From the NCBI GenBank assembly GCA_037447605.1, contig CM074818.1, positions 1,873,204 to 1,937,203 of the forward strand: 64,000 bases of DNA, written 5' to 3'. Within the stretch, counting starts at the first letter, position 1. Each line of letters opens with the position of its first letter. The notes below the pieces were generated by a model, which worked only from the letters and a program-made list of their open reading frames with translations, was not told where the DNA came from and ran no database searches. The translations under genes were made by a program, and so were the position numbers. Positions 12,518 to 31,325 of this stretch are shown here, piece after piece. Source of the stretch: Zygnema circumcarinatum. Taxonomy: Eukaryota; Streptophyta; Zygnematophyceae; Zygnematales; Zygnemataceae.

Positions 12518-12829
12518 GCGATTCCACAAGAATGGATACTTCTTGAGCTCAACGGAGGAGGGGCCCAGTGGAATTCCTTTGATGTACACGAACGTACATT
12601 TAGTCTGTGTCATGCTTTCCTGGAGGGTACTGATCCTGAAGGCCCCCCCAGGCAGGTGTCCGAAAGCTTCAAGAAGATCGCAAGGATGGTAGATTTGGGA
12701 CCCTTCTTTCTAGGGTCAAGTGGGAGGACGGGAGAAGAGCGCATTAGAGTGGGGGGCACCCTGAAGTTTAGAGGATACATTGGCCTACGGAATGAGCTTG
12801 AATTGGATTGTTTTGATGGAGGAGATTAG
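12518..12829 (+). CDS. Unassigned open frame downstream of the F-box gene
   Basis: 103 codons are open between TGA 12515 and TAG 12827. The composition is balanced and protein-like (EWILLELNGGGAQW, ESFKKIARMVDLGPFF, RVGGTLKFRGYIGLRNELE) and does not look like simple sequence. There is no early methionine, so it could be an internal exon, a remnant, or chance. I do not recognise it. Confidence 0.25.
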   Translation, partial: AIPQEWILLELNGGGAQWNSFDVHERTFSLCHAFLEGTDPEGPPRQVSESFKKIARMVDLGPFFLGSSGRTGEERIRVGGTLKFRGYIGLRNELELDCFDGGD

Positions 12830-12844
12830 CGTCTCTCTTGTCGC

Positions 12845-12855
12845 TCTCTCCCTCC

Positions 12856-12904
<49 letters not shown>

Positions 12905-12912
12905 TCTCTCTT
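12845..12912. repeat. (CT)n microsatellite
   Basis: Nearly pure CT/CCCT dinucleotide run. The remaining intergenic DNA to 14679 shows no supported gene. A (GCT)n run lies at 13314-13346, TCCC-rich sequence at 13679-13730, and poly-pyrimidine sequence at 14330-14400. Confidence 0.9.
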
Positions 12913-13313
12913 GCGCTCTCTGTGGTGGCACCATTTGCTCGAGAGCGGGCGGTTACACTGGACAGAAATTGGAGCTGGGATGTGTTCGCACTGCAACTGG
13001 ATGCGGCGGAGCCCCAATGGTGGTCGTGGGGATAGAGACCAGACGTGACGTGACAGCATTTTTCATTCTTTTTGAATAAGTTGTGAAACAATCAGCAGTC
13101 CTTTCTTGACTGGAGAGTTAGGAAGCTTTTCGCTGCCAATTCAACCCAAGCATATGGCGAGAAAGAAGGGCTTTTTGGATTACTTTCTTGAAGATCCACG
13201 AGATTAGGTTATGCAAATTGAGCGTTAAGGGAGAGCAGGAGTCAGCTCAGAATGGATGTAGGGCTGTGCTTACTATTGAGTGGAAAGAGGGTTCAGGGGC
13301 TAGGGTTTAGGAC

Positions 13314-13346
<33 letters not shown>
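13314..13346. repeat. (CTG)n trinucleotide microsatellite, about 11 units
   Basis: Uninterrupted ctg/gct repeat directly readable in the sequence, in otherwise unannotated intergenic DNA. Confidence 0.9.
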
Positions 13347-13349
<3 letters not shown>

Positions 13350-14679
13350 GTGTGCAGGATTCAGGGTTCAGAAGGGGGGGGTTATCCTCTCGCCATTTTG
13401 TGCTGTGATGTCAATTTCAGAGAATTTTGCAATAGAAGGGCGTGGCTGTCCTAGGGAAGGGTTCGGTGTTCCGAGGAGGATTGTGCTCTTAGAGAGGATC
13501 TGATGCGAGGCACAGATCTGTAGTTGAGTTGCGATCGCTCTGAGATTTTGCTACTTTTTTAACTAGAAGTATATGCTCATCTAAGAAATTGACGACATTG
13601 TTTTTTGATTTCTGAATCAATTTTTGATTGACTTTTTGGCATGGAATGTGAAGACTAGTAGAAATCGTCTTGGTCTTTCCTCCCTCCCTCCCTCCTCTAC
13701 CTTCTCTCCCTCCCTTCTCTCTTTTTCCGAATGTTAGCGAAAGAAATGTTGGCGTAACACGAGGTCTTGAAGTCCCTCTGATTGCAAAAGTTATCCAAGT
13801 GGTTCTCTGCAACTTGGCAATCGCGCGTTCGTGTTGTTCATTTCAAGCGGATTCCATGCAGTCATCCACCAACAAACGTTTTGGTTTTGATAAGAAACGA
13901 ATTTTTTAGGGAGTTTGGGGTTTAAGGGGAGAATATAAGACTGCCGGAACCCCGGGGGTTGTTTGGTAGTACTGAATAGTTTCTTCAAAGGGGGGCAGTT
14001 CCTGCTTCTGCAGTTGGGAATGGAGAATTGGTGGTACGCTACCTGATGTCGTCGAACTGCAACAAAGAAAAAGAAAACTTCGCGCCGTTCCCATCCGTTT
14101 CTTAACTGAAGCCAGTTGCCAGGAGCCTTTTCTTTTAAGGCAGAAGAATGTTTTCAGGGTGAAGATATGAGCAGACAAATACTCTAAACTGCGCTGCTTT
14201 ATCTCACGAGAGCGGATGGATCTGGACAGACTCAATGCACCTTAAAGCAACATATACGGAGACTTACCTTTTCCATCTTAAAAAGTGCAGCCATGACTAA
14301 CATGTTCTCTTTGCCGCACTTAATGCTTCCCCTATATCTCCCCTTCTCTCTTTCCCTCTTTTCCTCCCTTTCTTCTCCCTCTCCCTTTCACCCCTTCCCT
14401 ACCCGATACCCAGAAACAGAATGAACGGACTATATGCTTCCCACATAGGACACAAAAAACGACCTACAGTTGGCGGTATTGGAAACCGACCACTTTCATT
14501 GAAACTGCTGACTTGTGCATAGAATCACTATAGCAGAATATGATACTAAACTGTACAGTACTGAACCGAACTGAACAGTGAGAGTAACCAAAAACGAACA
14601 GAGCCGCATATAGTACTCCACGTGGGCCTCTCGAGGCTCATCCTCGAAGCAGAAGCAGCGCACTCAGAATCCTTTCCCT

Positions 14680-21821
<7,142 letters not shown>

Positions 21822-22785
21822 GGCCGCAGAAGCTCTCAGAAATACGCGAGCTCACAGCAACAGCCAAGGATCTGCAGGACCTTGTCTCCCCAGTGTTTGC
21901 ACGCCTTTTCCTTGAGAAAATCTGAACAAGTCGTTCAGAAAAAGGAGAGCAAACTGAAACAAAAGAGACGGGAAATAGACTAAACCGGGTTACGCCAGAT
22001 CAATAGAGATATTATTGACAGGAAAATGATTCTCCTCTTTTCAATATGCAGCTTCCAAGCAACCCTTCCCCTCCCTTTCCTTCCCTCCCTGCTCACGACT
22101 CCGTCTCTGATCCTTGCAGGGAAAAAAAAGGCTCTGAAGTTCTTCTCCTCTGCCCACTAAATAAGGCGAGAATCTCCAATTAGAGCTTGTCGCGTGTCCA
22201 ATTCGCCTACGTGGCGATCAGCGATTGGACGATGCTGAAGTACTATGTTCACAATAGAGAAAAGCCCTGCTGGTCCCGGGGAGCTGCTCGTACGGATAGA
22301 ATCCTGTTTCTTAACAGGAAATTCCCTTATACCGTACACAATGTGTACTTTTTTGCGCTTCCACGAACCTAACGCTCAACCGCAGACACTGTTACCTAAC
22401 AAGTTCGTACAGAAGGTGTACTTTTCTGTACTTTCAGGAAACTACGGACGAAGGAGAGCCTCCGTGGCTCCACCATTAGAGGGTTGCGTGGAAAGCGGAG
22501 GCCGTACAGAAATGACGCCCTAATGCGGACAAACTTTTCGTACAAAATCTCAAATGGATTGACCTGACATGGCATGACGTGGCGTGTCGTAATTGGCGAT
22601 TTACCTGCCACGATGGCAGTGGTATAACGTGTTGTGAAGTGATTGGCGGAAGAGATGGCTGACATGGCAATTTTTGCCACGCTGGCAGTGAGCAGCGATT
22701 GTGACCGTTTGCGGAAACATGTGGACAAATGTTTCATTAGGAAATGCCGTACGGTACGGATGTGCGGCGTAGTGAGTCTAGTGAC
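21822..22785. other. Intergenic region upstream of GR
   Basis: Presumed GR promoter and 5' leader. It contains several cgtacgg/ccgtac words (22290, 22331, 22409, 22503 and 22748 neighbourhoods) and CCAAT/ATTGG boxes near 22200, 22225 and 22590. No supported gene. Confidence 0.4.
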
Positions 22786-22940
22786 TCAATCCAATGGTTG
22801 AACCGTTTCGATGGTCGGCCAACTTTCTCCGCCAACCAATGGTTTCAACCATTTTCAGCCAATGGTTGGCAAGCATTGGGAGCCAATGTGGTTTTAACCA
22901 TGGCTACGTGTCAGCGATGGTTTAACCAGTGCAGGGCTTA
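22786..22940. repeat. Cluster of CCAATGGTTGG-like palindromic words
   Basis: About 150 bp with repeated ccaatggttg, gccaaccaatggttt and gccaatggttggc. The same vocabulary recurs at 8495-8735 and 48405-48645. An imperfect (catg)n run follows at 23021-23052. Confidence 0.6.
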
Positions 22941-23153
22941 GCCAGCAATTTATGAACTGAAGAGGTGAGAATAAAAAGCCATACCTCAGCTATATGACAT
23001 GGGTGTTTCACATTACCATACATGCATGCATGCATGCATGCATACATGCATACCATACATACCCATCACCCATCATCACATGAGACCAGTAGCATGCCAT
23101 CCATGCATGATATGACTTTGATTCCATATTCCGTCCTCATTGAAGCGAAGCGA

Positions 23154-23712
23154 TCAGCCCTCTCTCTCAGCGCGGTACGCCTTCCGCAGCTTCGCTATTC
23201 TCTCTTGGATTTCAGGCGAGCAAGTGGATGCGGCTGTCTCCCACAATGGTTGTATAGCTGCAGAGGGGGAGGGGAGAGGGAGAGGGAGGGAGAGGGAGGG
23301 AGAGGGAGTGAGTCAGGAGACGAAAGAGAGATAGAAAGAGGGAGTGGACGAGGGAGGGAGAGCGAGAGGGAGAGGGAGAGGGGAAAGAAGAGGGAGGGGG
23401 AGAGGGAAACGGAGCGGGAGCGATAGAGAAAGGGAGAGAGGAAGGGTGAGGGCGAGGGAGAGGGCGAGGGAGAGGGAGGGGGGCGGAGGGGGAGGGGGAC
23501 GGGGAGCGGAAGGGGAGGGAGAGGGAAAGGAGAGTGGGAGGGGGGGGAGGGAGAGAGAGATACCTGCTCTGTCCTTAGGAGTGAGGAACATGGTCGTCAT
23601 ATTGAAACGCGGAACTTTTGTGAGGTTCTCCAAAATGGCAGCCGCCTTTTCAGCCTTTTCTCTGCATACAGTTTGAGAGAGAGAAAGAGAGGGAGAGAGA
23701 TCGAGAAGCGAG

Positions 23713-23784
<72 letters not shown>

Positions 23785-26782
23785 TACGGTAAACGATTTC
23801 CACGGATTTAATCCCTTCAGATAGTAGCCGATGCTCAAAGTCAACGATCCCAAAACTTGAGAGTAGCCCAAGTACAAGGCGGAAAGCGGGACAAATTTGA
23901 GATTACTTACGGAAAGAAATTTGAATTTAAGGCGAGGAGGATGTCGAGGAGGAGAGAGACGTTGAGGGCGTCTTTGAAAAGGGAGGGCAAGGTCGCAGGT
24001 TCGATCCTCTGGAAAACAGAGAAAAAAAGGGATTTTTAGCCCCTCGAGTAAAACTTACACATGTTATGCTGAAATTAAAAAGATGTTATGAAAATGTAAA
24101 AAAGGAACCCAAAACTTTAGGATTTTTCAACCTTCAATGGTTTCTAGAGTTCAAATCTTTAGGGTTTCAAGATTTCAGGGTTTCAAAACTTCAGGGTTTC
24201 AAACTTTTAGGGTCTCTAGAGTTCAAATCTTCAGTACTTCCAAACTTCTAAACTTTCAGAGTTCCAAACTTCCAAACTTCTAAACTTTCAGAGTTCCAAA
24301 CTTCCAAACTTCCAAACTTCCAAACTTCCAAACTTTCAGAGTTCAAACTTCCAAACTTCCAAACTTCCAAACTTTCAGAGTTCCAAACTTCCAAACTTTC
24401 AGAGTTCCAAACTTCCAAACTTCCAAACTTTCAGAGTTCCAAACTTCCAAACTTCCAAACTTTCAGAGTTCCAAACTTCCAAACTTCCAAACTTTCAGAG
24501 TTCCAAACTTCCAAACTTCCAAACTTCCAAACTTCCAAACTTTCAGAGTTCCAAACTTCCAAACTTCCAAACTTCCAAACTTCCAAACTTTCAGAGTTCC
24601 AAACTTCCAAACTTCCAAACTTTCAGAGTTCCAAACTTCCAAACTTCCAAACTTTCAAAGTTCCTAACTTCCAAACTTCCAAACTTCCAAACTTTTAGAG
24701 TTCCAATCTTCCAAACTTCCTTTCAGAGTTCCAAACTTCCAAACTTTCAGAGTTCCAAACTTCCAAACTTCCTATTTTTTTTTTGGGTTTTTAGGGTTTT
24801 TAGGGTTGAGAGCCCGCCTCCAGCATGAGGGCCTGCGACTCCCTCTCCCCCTCCGCCATTTTCCAGAGCGCTTCGAACTCAAAGGCGGACTTTGGCGCCT
24901 TCGGACTCCTCCGAATGGCCTCCCTCGCTGCCTCCGCCGCTCGCCTTATGGCAGCGGAGGCAGCAGCCTCCGTCACCCCTCTCACCGCTCCTCCTCCCCC
25001 TCTCCCACTCTCTCTCCCGCTGTCTCTCCCGCTTTCTCTCCCGCTGTCTCTCCCACTCCCCATCCCGCGGCCACTCAAGCTCTCTCTCTGACTCACTCTC
25101 TCACTCTCTCTCCCGCTGTCTCTCGCACTACCTCTTCCGCTGCCATTATCGTTCGCTCTCCCAATGTGTGTTGGCTCGGGCATGGTCTTCCCTCTCCCAC
25201 TCTCCCTCTCCCGCTCCCTCTCTCTCCCACTGCCTGTTGGCTCAGGGATAGTCTTCCCTCTCCCACTCTCTCTACCAGTCCCCTCGGATGGGGGTTCATC
25301 CGTACCGCTTCTGTCACGTCGCGCATCGGGAGATGCTACTTCACTATCTGCTGAAATATCTCCTCTCCCAACCCCACTCCCACTCCCACTCCCACTCCCA
25401 CTCTCTCTCGCTCTCTCTCCCCCCCACTCCCACTCATGTGGGGGAGATTTTCGTGGTTTCTGGCTTTCCGGCTCCACTCTCCAAGCAGGTGGGGCTGGTT
25501 TCCCTGTTCCTTCTTCCGTTACAACGGATTTCTGTGTCCGTTCCGTTGAACTGCTGAATCTCCGTGATTCCCGAGGAACCACGAGGGCTTCCGGATCCAC
25601 TTCTGGGGTTTTAGAAGATCGAATTTCCTATCAAAGAAAAATCAGGGCTTTGGAAATATTAGGGTTTTCCTAACATGGATATACCCAGCTCAGGAAAACG
25701 ACAAAAACAAGAAGAACCCTTTGAAATCCCTAAAATCTGAAAACCCTAAACTTTTCCTGATAGGGGAAGGGAAAAAGAGAAAGAGGCAGAGCGGAGGAGC
25801 AATAGGACTGTGAATGAGACGCTCCCTTCCCCACTCTTTTCCTCTCTCACCCGCTCCATCTCTCCCCTGCCTTCCCCTCGCTCCCCCACTCTCCCCCTCT
25901 CTCCCTCTCCCCCGTCCCCCGTCCCCCCTCCCCCACTCTCCTCCCTCCCTCCCCCCTCCCCTCACTCCCTCTCCCACTCCCCTCCCCCCCCTCCCTCCCC
26001 CCCCTCCCTCCCCCTTCCCCCATCGCGCCTCCCCCTCCTCCATCTCACCTCCCCCTCCCCCCTCCCCCTCCCCTCCATCTCCTCCCTCCATCTCCCTGAA
26101 TCCTCTCGCTCTTTCCTTCCTTCCCCCTTTTTCCCCCTCTCTCCCTTTCTTACCTCTCTCTCTCTTCCCCCTGCCCCTCCCTCTCCCTCTCCCTCCCTCC
26201 CTCCCTCCCTTCCTCCATCCTCCGTCCCTCTCCCTCTCCCTCTCCCTCTAGTTCTCCCTCCATCCCTCTCTCCCTCGCCTGTCCCTCCCTCTCCCTCTCC
26301 CTCTAGCTCTCCCTCCCTCCCTCCCTCGCCTGTCCTCCCTCCCTCTCCCTCTCCCTCTAGCTCTCCCTCCCTCCCTCCCTCCCTCGCCTGTCTCTCTCAC
26401 TCCCCCCTCTAGCTCTCCCTCCCTCCCTCCCTCGCCTGTCCCTCCCTCTCCCTCTCCCTCTAGCTCTCCCTCCCTCCCTCCCTCCCTCGCCTGTCTCTCT
26501 CACTCCGGGATCTAGCTCTCCCTCCCTCCCTCCCTCGCCTGTCCCTCCCTCTCCCTCTCCCTCTAGCTCTCCCTCCCTCCCTCCCTCGCCTGTCTCTCTC
26601 ACTCCTCCCTCTAGCTCTCCCTCCCTCCCTCCCTCCCTTAGGCCCACCTGGCGGGCCAGCAGCGGCAGCAGCGCCATCCTCTGCTTTTGGAGCTCCTTGT
26701 TTTCCGGCTCCACTCCCAACGCAAAATCTAAATCTGCCCACCCATATTACGAAAATAACGGAAAGAGAGTGAGAGAGGGAAA

Positions 26783-26820
<38 letters not shown>

Positions 26821-29485
26821 GGAGAGGGAGCAAGAGAGAGTGAGTGAGAGAGAGACGCGACAGTCCACAAAACTCCCAAACCCTATACTCCCTAAACCTA
26901 AAACCCCAAATCCTAAAAACTCCAAAAAAAGCTAGAACCCTACACCCTCCGCCCCCCCTTCCCCACCCGAAACTTGGAATTAGGGTTCAGGGCAGAGACC
27001 CCACCTTCCAGAGCCTCTTGGTATCGGCCAGTCTGGTGCCGACACGTGGCGCGCCGCGAGTAGGCCTTCACATAGTGGTCGTCCAGTGCGAGGGCGGCGG
27101 AACACTCCTCCTCCGCCTCCTCAAACCTGCCCTCCCTCCCTCTCTCTCTCTCTCTTTAGGGCTTCATTATGGTTTCTAATAGGGCTTCATTAGGGTTTTT
27201 AGTAGGGCTTCTTGTAGGGTTTCTAGGGTTTTCAAAAGTCAACGCATCCAAAAGCCAAAGCCAAATTGAACGCAGCAAGAAACCTAAGAAGTCAACGGAG
27301 CAAAACTTAAACTATAGTCGCCACTGAAAGCCAAAAGTCAACGGCGCAATAGTCAAAGTCAACGGCGGTCTCCTCACTTCTTGAGCTTGACTAGCGCCAT
27401 TGCCCAGTTGGCGTGTGCGACCGCCGTTGGCTGCAACGCAACGCTGCGCGCATAGCACTCCGCCGCCTCCCGCCACCGCCCCGCCTTGAACAGCGCGTTG
27501 CCCTGCGCGCTTGCAAAAGGGGAAGGAAGGGGAGGGGGGAGGGTTCAGGGTGGAGGGTGGAGGGGATAGGAAGCAGGGTTCAGGGTTTAGAGTGTAAGGG
27601 GATAGGGGATAGGGGATAGGGGATAGGGGGTAGGGGATAGGGGGTAGGGTTTAGGGTGTAGGGTGCAGGGTGCAGGGTGTAAGGGGGTAGGATTCAGGGT
27701 TCAAGGTGTAGGGGATAAGGGGCAGGGTTTAGGATTTAAGGAATAGGGTTTAGGGTGTAGGAGATAGGGGGCAGGGTTCAGGGTTTAGGGTGTAAGGGGA
27801 TAGGGGATAGGGGGTAAGGTTTAGGGTGTAAGGGGGTTGGGTTCAGGGTTCAGGGTGTAGGGGATAGGGGATCGGGTTTAGGGTGTAGGGGTTAGGGTCA
27901 AGGGTTTAGGGTGTAGGGGTTAGGGGGTCGGGTTAGGGTGTAGGGCTTAGGGCTTGAGGGTCTAAGTTTTAAGGTTTATGGAATAGGGTTTAGGGTGTAG
28001 GGGATAAGAAGTAGGGGATAGGGGATAGAGTTTACGTTTAGGGCTTAGGGTTTAGGGGTAGGGCTTCGGAAGGAGGAGGTCAGGGTTTAGAGTTTAGGAT
28101 TCAGGGTTTCGGAGGCTTTTGGAATTAGAGATTAAGGTTTAGAGCGTTGGAGGGCTAAGAGTCAGGTGAGAGTTCAGGGGACCGGGTTAGGGTTTAAGGT
28201 TTACACTCGAGAGTTTAGTGTTCAAGGTTTAAACTGCAGGGTTTTCGGGTTTAGACTGTAGGGTTTAGGGTTTAAGCTCTTGAGGGCTACCCGATCTTTC
28301 TCGGAAGCTGCGTCGGGAGGGCCCTCCTCGTCCACATCCAGCGCCTCCGCCAATCGATGAACGACTCCTGCGGGGCCGCCAAGTGGCGCGCGCTGAGGCC
28401 TCCCTGAAAATCCGCCTGAAATTCCGCCTGAAAGTCCGCCTGAAAGTCTGGAACTTTCCGAATTTCTGAGGTCTCCTTCTCTTGGACGGAGGGAGCTTTC
28501 TGGAACGGCCATTCCCTGTAACAGTTAAAAATGAATCAGTTCAACAATTGAACGGGTTCTATGTTCTGACTGCGGTTGAAGGTCGCGTTCATCACATGGA
28601 ACATGGAACATGACGAAAGTTGAGTTTGACATGGATTTGAAATGGAGAGAGGTGGGAGGCATTAGGGGTAGAGTTGGCATCATCATCAGGGGTTGGGGAA
28701 GGATGAGGGTTTGGTTTAGAATAAAAGGTAGAAAAAGGGTTCAAGGATGATGAGGAGTGGATTAAGGTCAGGATGAGGACTCGCATAAGGATTATGGTTT
28801 TGGCTAGAGTAAGGATCAAAGTTAAACTTATAATAAAAATTGAGGATTAGGGTTAGGATTAGAGGCAGGTCCGTCAGAAGTAGAACTAAGGTTAAAACCA
28901 TAAGGCCTTTAGGGTTACTGGTAAGGTTAGGTTAGGGATTAGGTTCGAGTTAATATCAAATTAAGGGCTACATAATAAGCATTTTATGAAGGGCCTGATG
29001 TAATGGTAGTGCCTTCTGTGAGGTTGAGGAGGCATCACTCCCCGGCGTCTCCTTTTTGCCCTTCACGAAACTCTCCCAGTTTTGCATGTCATGCAGAAAA
29101 GTATCCAGGTCCTGCTCCTCAAAAGGAAGCACAGCGACATGCACAGAGCAGGCCCCCCTTTACTAAAGTAAGAAATAAACAACGTTTTTAAAGCAGTCAT
29201 GGACAGCTGCATATTTAGCAGCCCATAGCACCTTGAAGGAGCCATATTTTTTTATTACTAATATAATTTGTGAACAAATTGAATGTGCCTATTGTGAAAA
29301 CTGCACATGGCGTGACAACGGTTCAGGAGAAACTCGTGATTTTAAAGCTAACCAAATGCGTAATGCTTGAAAACACGTGCGAAAGGAGGCCGCAAAGCAT
29401 ATTCGTTTTATAAAATTTAAGCAGATAGGGGTCATGTTTTTTGGTCGTGGATTATTCGTACCTGCCGCTTGTCTCCCATGTCCAT
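23154..29485 (-). CDS. RPAP3-like TPR co-chaperone (RNA polymerase II-associated protein 3)
   Basis: RPAP3 is the TPR subunit of the R2TP/HSP90 complex that assembles RNA polymerases and other large complexes. Exons: 29485-29462 (MDMGDKRQ), 29111-29013 (DLDTFLHDMQNWESF, the characteristic N-terminal motif), 28515-28291, 27502-27378, 27126-27005, 26733-26648, 25627-24818, 24008-23911, 23661-23564 and 23257-23154 (TGA at 23156). Frames join throughout, giving about 596 residues. TPR helices follow: GNALFKAGRWREAAECYARS, EEAEEECSAALALDDHYVKA with SRRATCRHQTGRYQEALE, then DLDFALGVEPENKE. Exon 7 is a 270-residue Ser/Gly/Arg/Glu-rich linker. The last three exons form an RPAP3_C-type domain (IEPATLPSLFKDALN, LTKVPRFNMTTMFLTPKDRA). 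Two introns would need GC donors (after 29013 and 24818), which is unusual, so those borders are less certain. All large introns are filled with simple repeats. Confidence 0.87.
24240..24772. repeat. Intronic minisatellite of ccaaactt / tcagagtt units
   Basis: More than 500 bp built from the 8-mer ccaaactt in runs of two to five, separated by tcagagtt. The runs form a higher-order pattern. It lies within the RPAP3-like intron between exons 7 and 8. Confidence 0.95.
25800..26640. repeat. Intronic CT-rich tract with ~50 bp minisatellite
   Basis: Almost pure C/T on the plus strand. From about 26250 it becomes a regular repeat of a unit containing ctctagctctccctcc and cgcctgtc, about eight copies with small length changes. 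It ends 8 bp before the donor side of RPAP3-like exon 6 (26733-26648). Confidence 0.9.
27540..28280. repeat. Interstitial telomere-like (TTTAGGG-related) degenerate array in an intron
   Basis: Some 740 bp of gggtttagggtgtagggg, ggataggggataggg and similar words on the plus strand. Exact tttaggg heptamers occur many times. It occupies the RPAP3-like intron between exons 3 and 4. Weaker TTAGGG-like words recur at 24780-24810, 27160-27230 and 30120-30160. Confidence 0.85.
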
Positions 29486-29777
29486 GGCTTCAAATCATTA
29501 GGCCAAGCAATAGCAGCAAGTGGGAGGGGGGGGGGGGAAGAGAGAGAGAGAGAAAGAGAGAGAGGGAGTGAGAGAGAGCGAGGGAGATAGCGAGATGGAG
29601 AAAGAGGGTGTGAAATCCAAGTGCTGCTGTTCACATGCATGCACAGTTGAACTGTGACTGTAACGGGATCGAATGTTAAGGTGGAATATCACGGAATTTG
29701 CAGATGGATCCAAAGTCAACCTAGCTGTGTTTAACTTTACCGTACTGTTCAAGATCAACAACTCGCAAAATAGCATA
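29486..29777. other. Upstream flank of the RPAP3-like gene
   Basis: A G-run followed by a (GA)n tract lies at 29523-29610, then unstructured sequence up to a TIR element. Presumed promoter; no core motif is certain. Confidence 0.4.
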
Positions 29778-30278
29778 CAGTCAACAGTCCTCATATTTTC
29801 GCCATGGTTTTGGCAAATATGAGGCGAAAATATTGATTTTTGCAAATAGATGGTTCGTGTTACCAATAGACGGGCGGTATTGTTAGAGTTCATGTTAGAG
29901 TTCATGTTGGACCGTACGTATCGTACCGTACAATATTGTACGGTATCGTACCGTGTCGTTCAGTATCGTATCGTATCGTGTCGTATCGGAGCCCAGAGGG
30001 AGGAAAGACGAGCGAGCGCCTCTTACGGCGGCACGTGCGGGAAGATTCGGTGAGTTTTGCTGAAGCCCGTAACGGCTAGTACAGCAAGTACGTAAAGTAC
30101 GGCTAGTACGGCTAGTACGGTTTAAGGGTTTCTAGGGTTTTAGGGTTTTAGGGGTACGGGTAGTACGGGTACTACGGCTAACACAGAGTTACCGTACAAA
30201 AAGGTGGTTTCGGCAAAATCGGGGTGAATTTCTTGGGTACGCAGTGTACAGGGTGGAAAATATGAGGACTGTTGACTG
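29778..30278. mobile_element. Non-autonomous TIR element, 501 bp, flanked by TA
   Basis: The left end cagtcaacagtcctcatatt (29778 on) is the exact reverse complement of the right end, which finishes gaggactgttgactg at 30278; 23 bp match perfectly. Both ends are flanked by TA (29776-29777 and 30279-30280), consistent with a TA target duplication as in Tc1/mariner-type elements, although two bases can match by chance. The left arm holds a second small hairpin (cctcatattt ... aaatatgagg). No transposase. The interior is rich in cgtaccgtac/gtatcgtatc words. It lies between divergent genes. Confidence 0.7.
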
Positions 30279-30880
30279 TACTGAACCTGGTCCGTAATTG
30301 TCCGATCGTAAGTCAACGTCCAACATCCAGATCAATTAGTGGATCCAGTGGATCCAAAGTCTTGTACCAGATCCTGCGATATTTATCCCCGGATTCCCAT
30401 AGACGTCGCACGCACTAATCAGGGGAAAGATTGGCGCGAGCGTTGTCACGTGGACCAATCAGTGGAGAGACTGAATTGATGTTGCCACGTGGGCCAATTA
30501 GAATCAACGATTGCTCGTGCGTGAAAGGCACTGTAGCACGGACGCCGACCTCCCCCAAACCCTAAAGCTGTACTGTACACCTGTACGGTAAATGACCGTA
30601 CACAATTGGGCTGTATAGCACAACAATATAAAACCTTCCTGCAATCCGGACCGTCGATTACTGTACGGACCAAATAATGTACGGACCATATCAGGTAGGC
30701 TAGTCCCTTTCCCATCATTGGTGGTATCGTACGAAAGTAATGTGTACTGTACTATCTAATGAAAAACCGTACCGTTTATGTACGAATACATGTACAGTAA
30801 AGTACTATGACTTTCAAGTAACAGGAATATGTATGAATGGCGGTACGGTATTGTACTTTATCCTGCTAAGTAACAGGTGT
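29905..30880. promoter_or_regulatory. Dense GTAC/CGTACGG motif field in a divergent intergenic region
   Basis: Dozens of gtac tetramers, often as accgtac, gtacggt or ctagtacgg tandem words (for example 30082-30122). They occur both inside and beyond the 501 bp element. GTAC is the SBP-domain core. Whether the sites are functional, or simply repeat-borne, is open. Confidence 0.35.
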
Positions 30881-31325
30881 CTCCTTGTCCCCTCCTGGTC
30901 TTGCAGGTACTGTATATGCCTCCGTTTGGATGACAAGAGAGAGAGAGGGGATGGAGCAGCTGGAGGCAGAGGCAAACCCTAGTCCGGAGGACCAGCAGTA
31001 GTACTTCACTGAGGAAAAAAAATGTGCCGGAATCCTAAATTGTCGCAGGACACTATTCATGCTTCTCATTTGTAGATCATGATTCCGAATGGAAGATGAG
31101 CTGATGAGTTTTGTGCTCTTCTGAATGCTGCTGCTTATTTATCATCATTATACCGCTGACATGCATGTAGCCATTTCTTCATAAGCATTAGTTAGATCAC
31201 TCCTGCTTTGTTCTTGGCCTGATCTTGGATCCTTCTCATCAGAGCCATCTCTCTACAGTCATTATCATTAGTCATCGTAGTCGTAGTTATTAGTCATTCT
31301 GATCATCATCGTTGGCATCATCATC

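Noticed and set aside
24806-26412. Ser/Pro/Leu-rich open frames on the plus strand
   Set aside because: They are shadows of the RPAP3-like linker exon and of CT-rich intron repeats.
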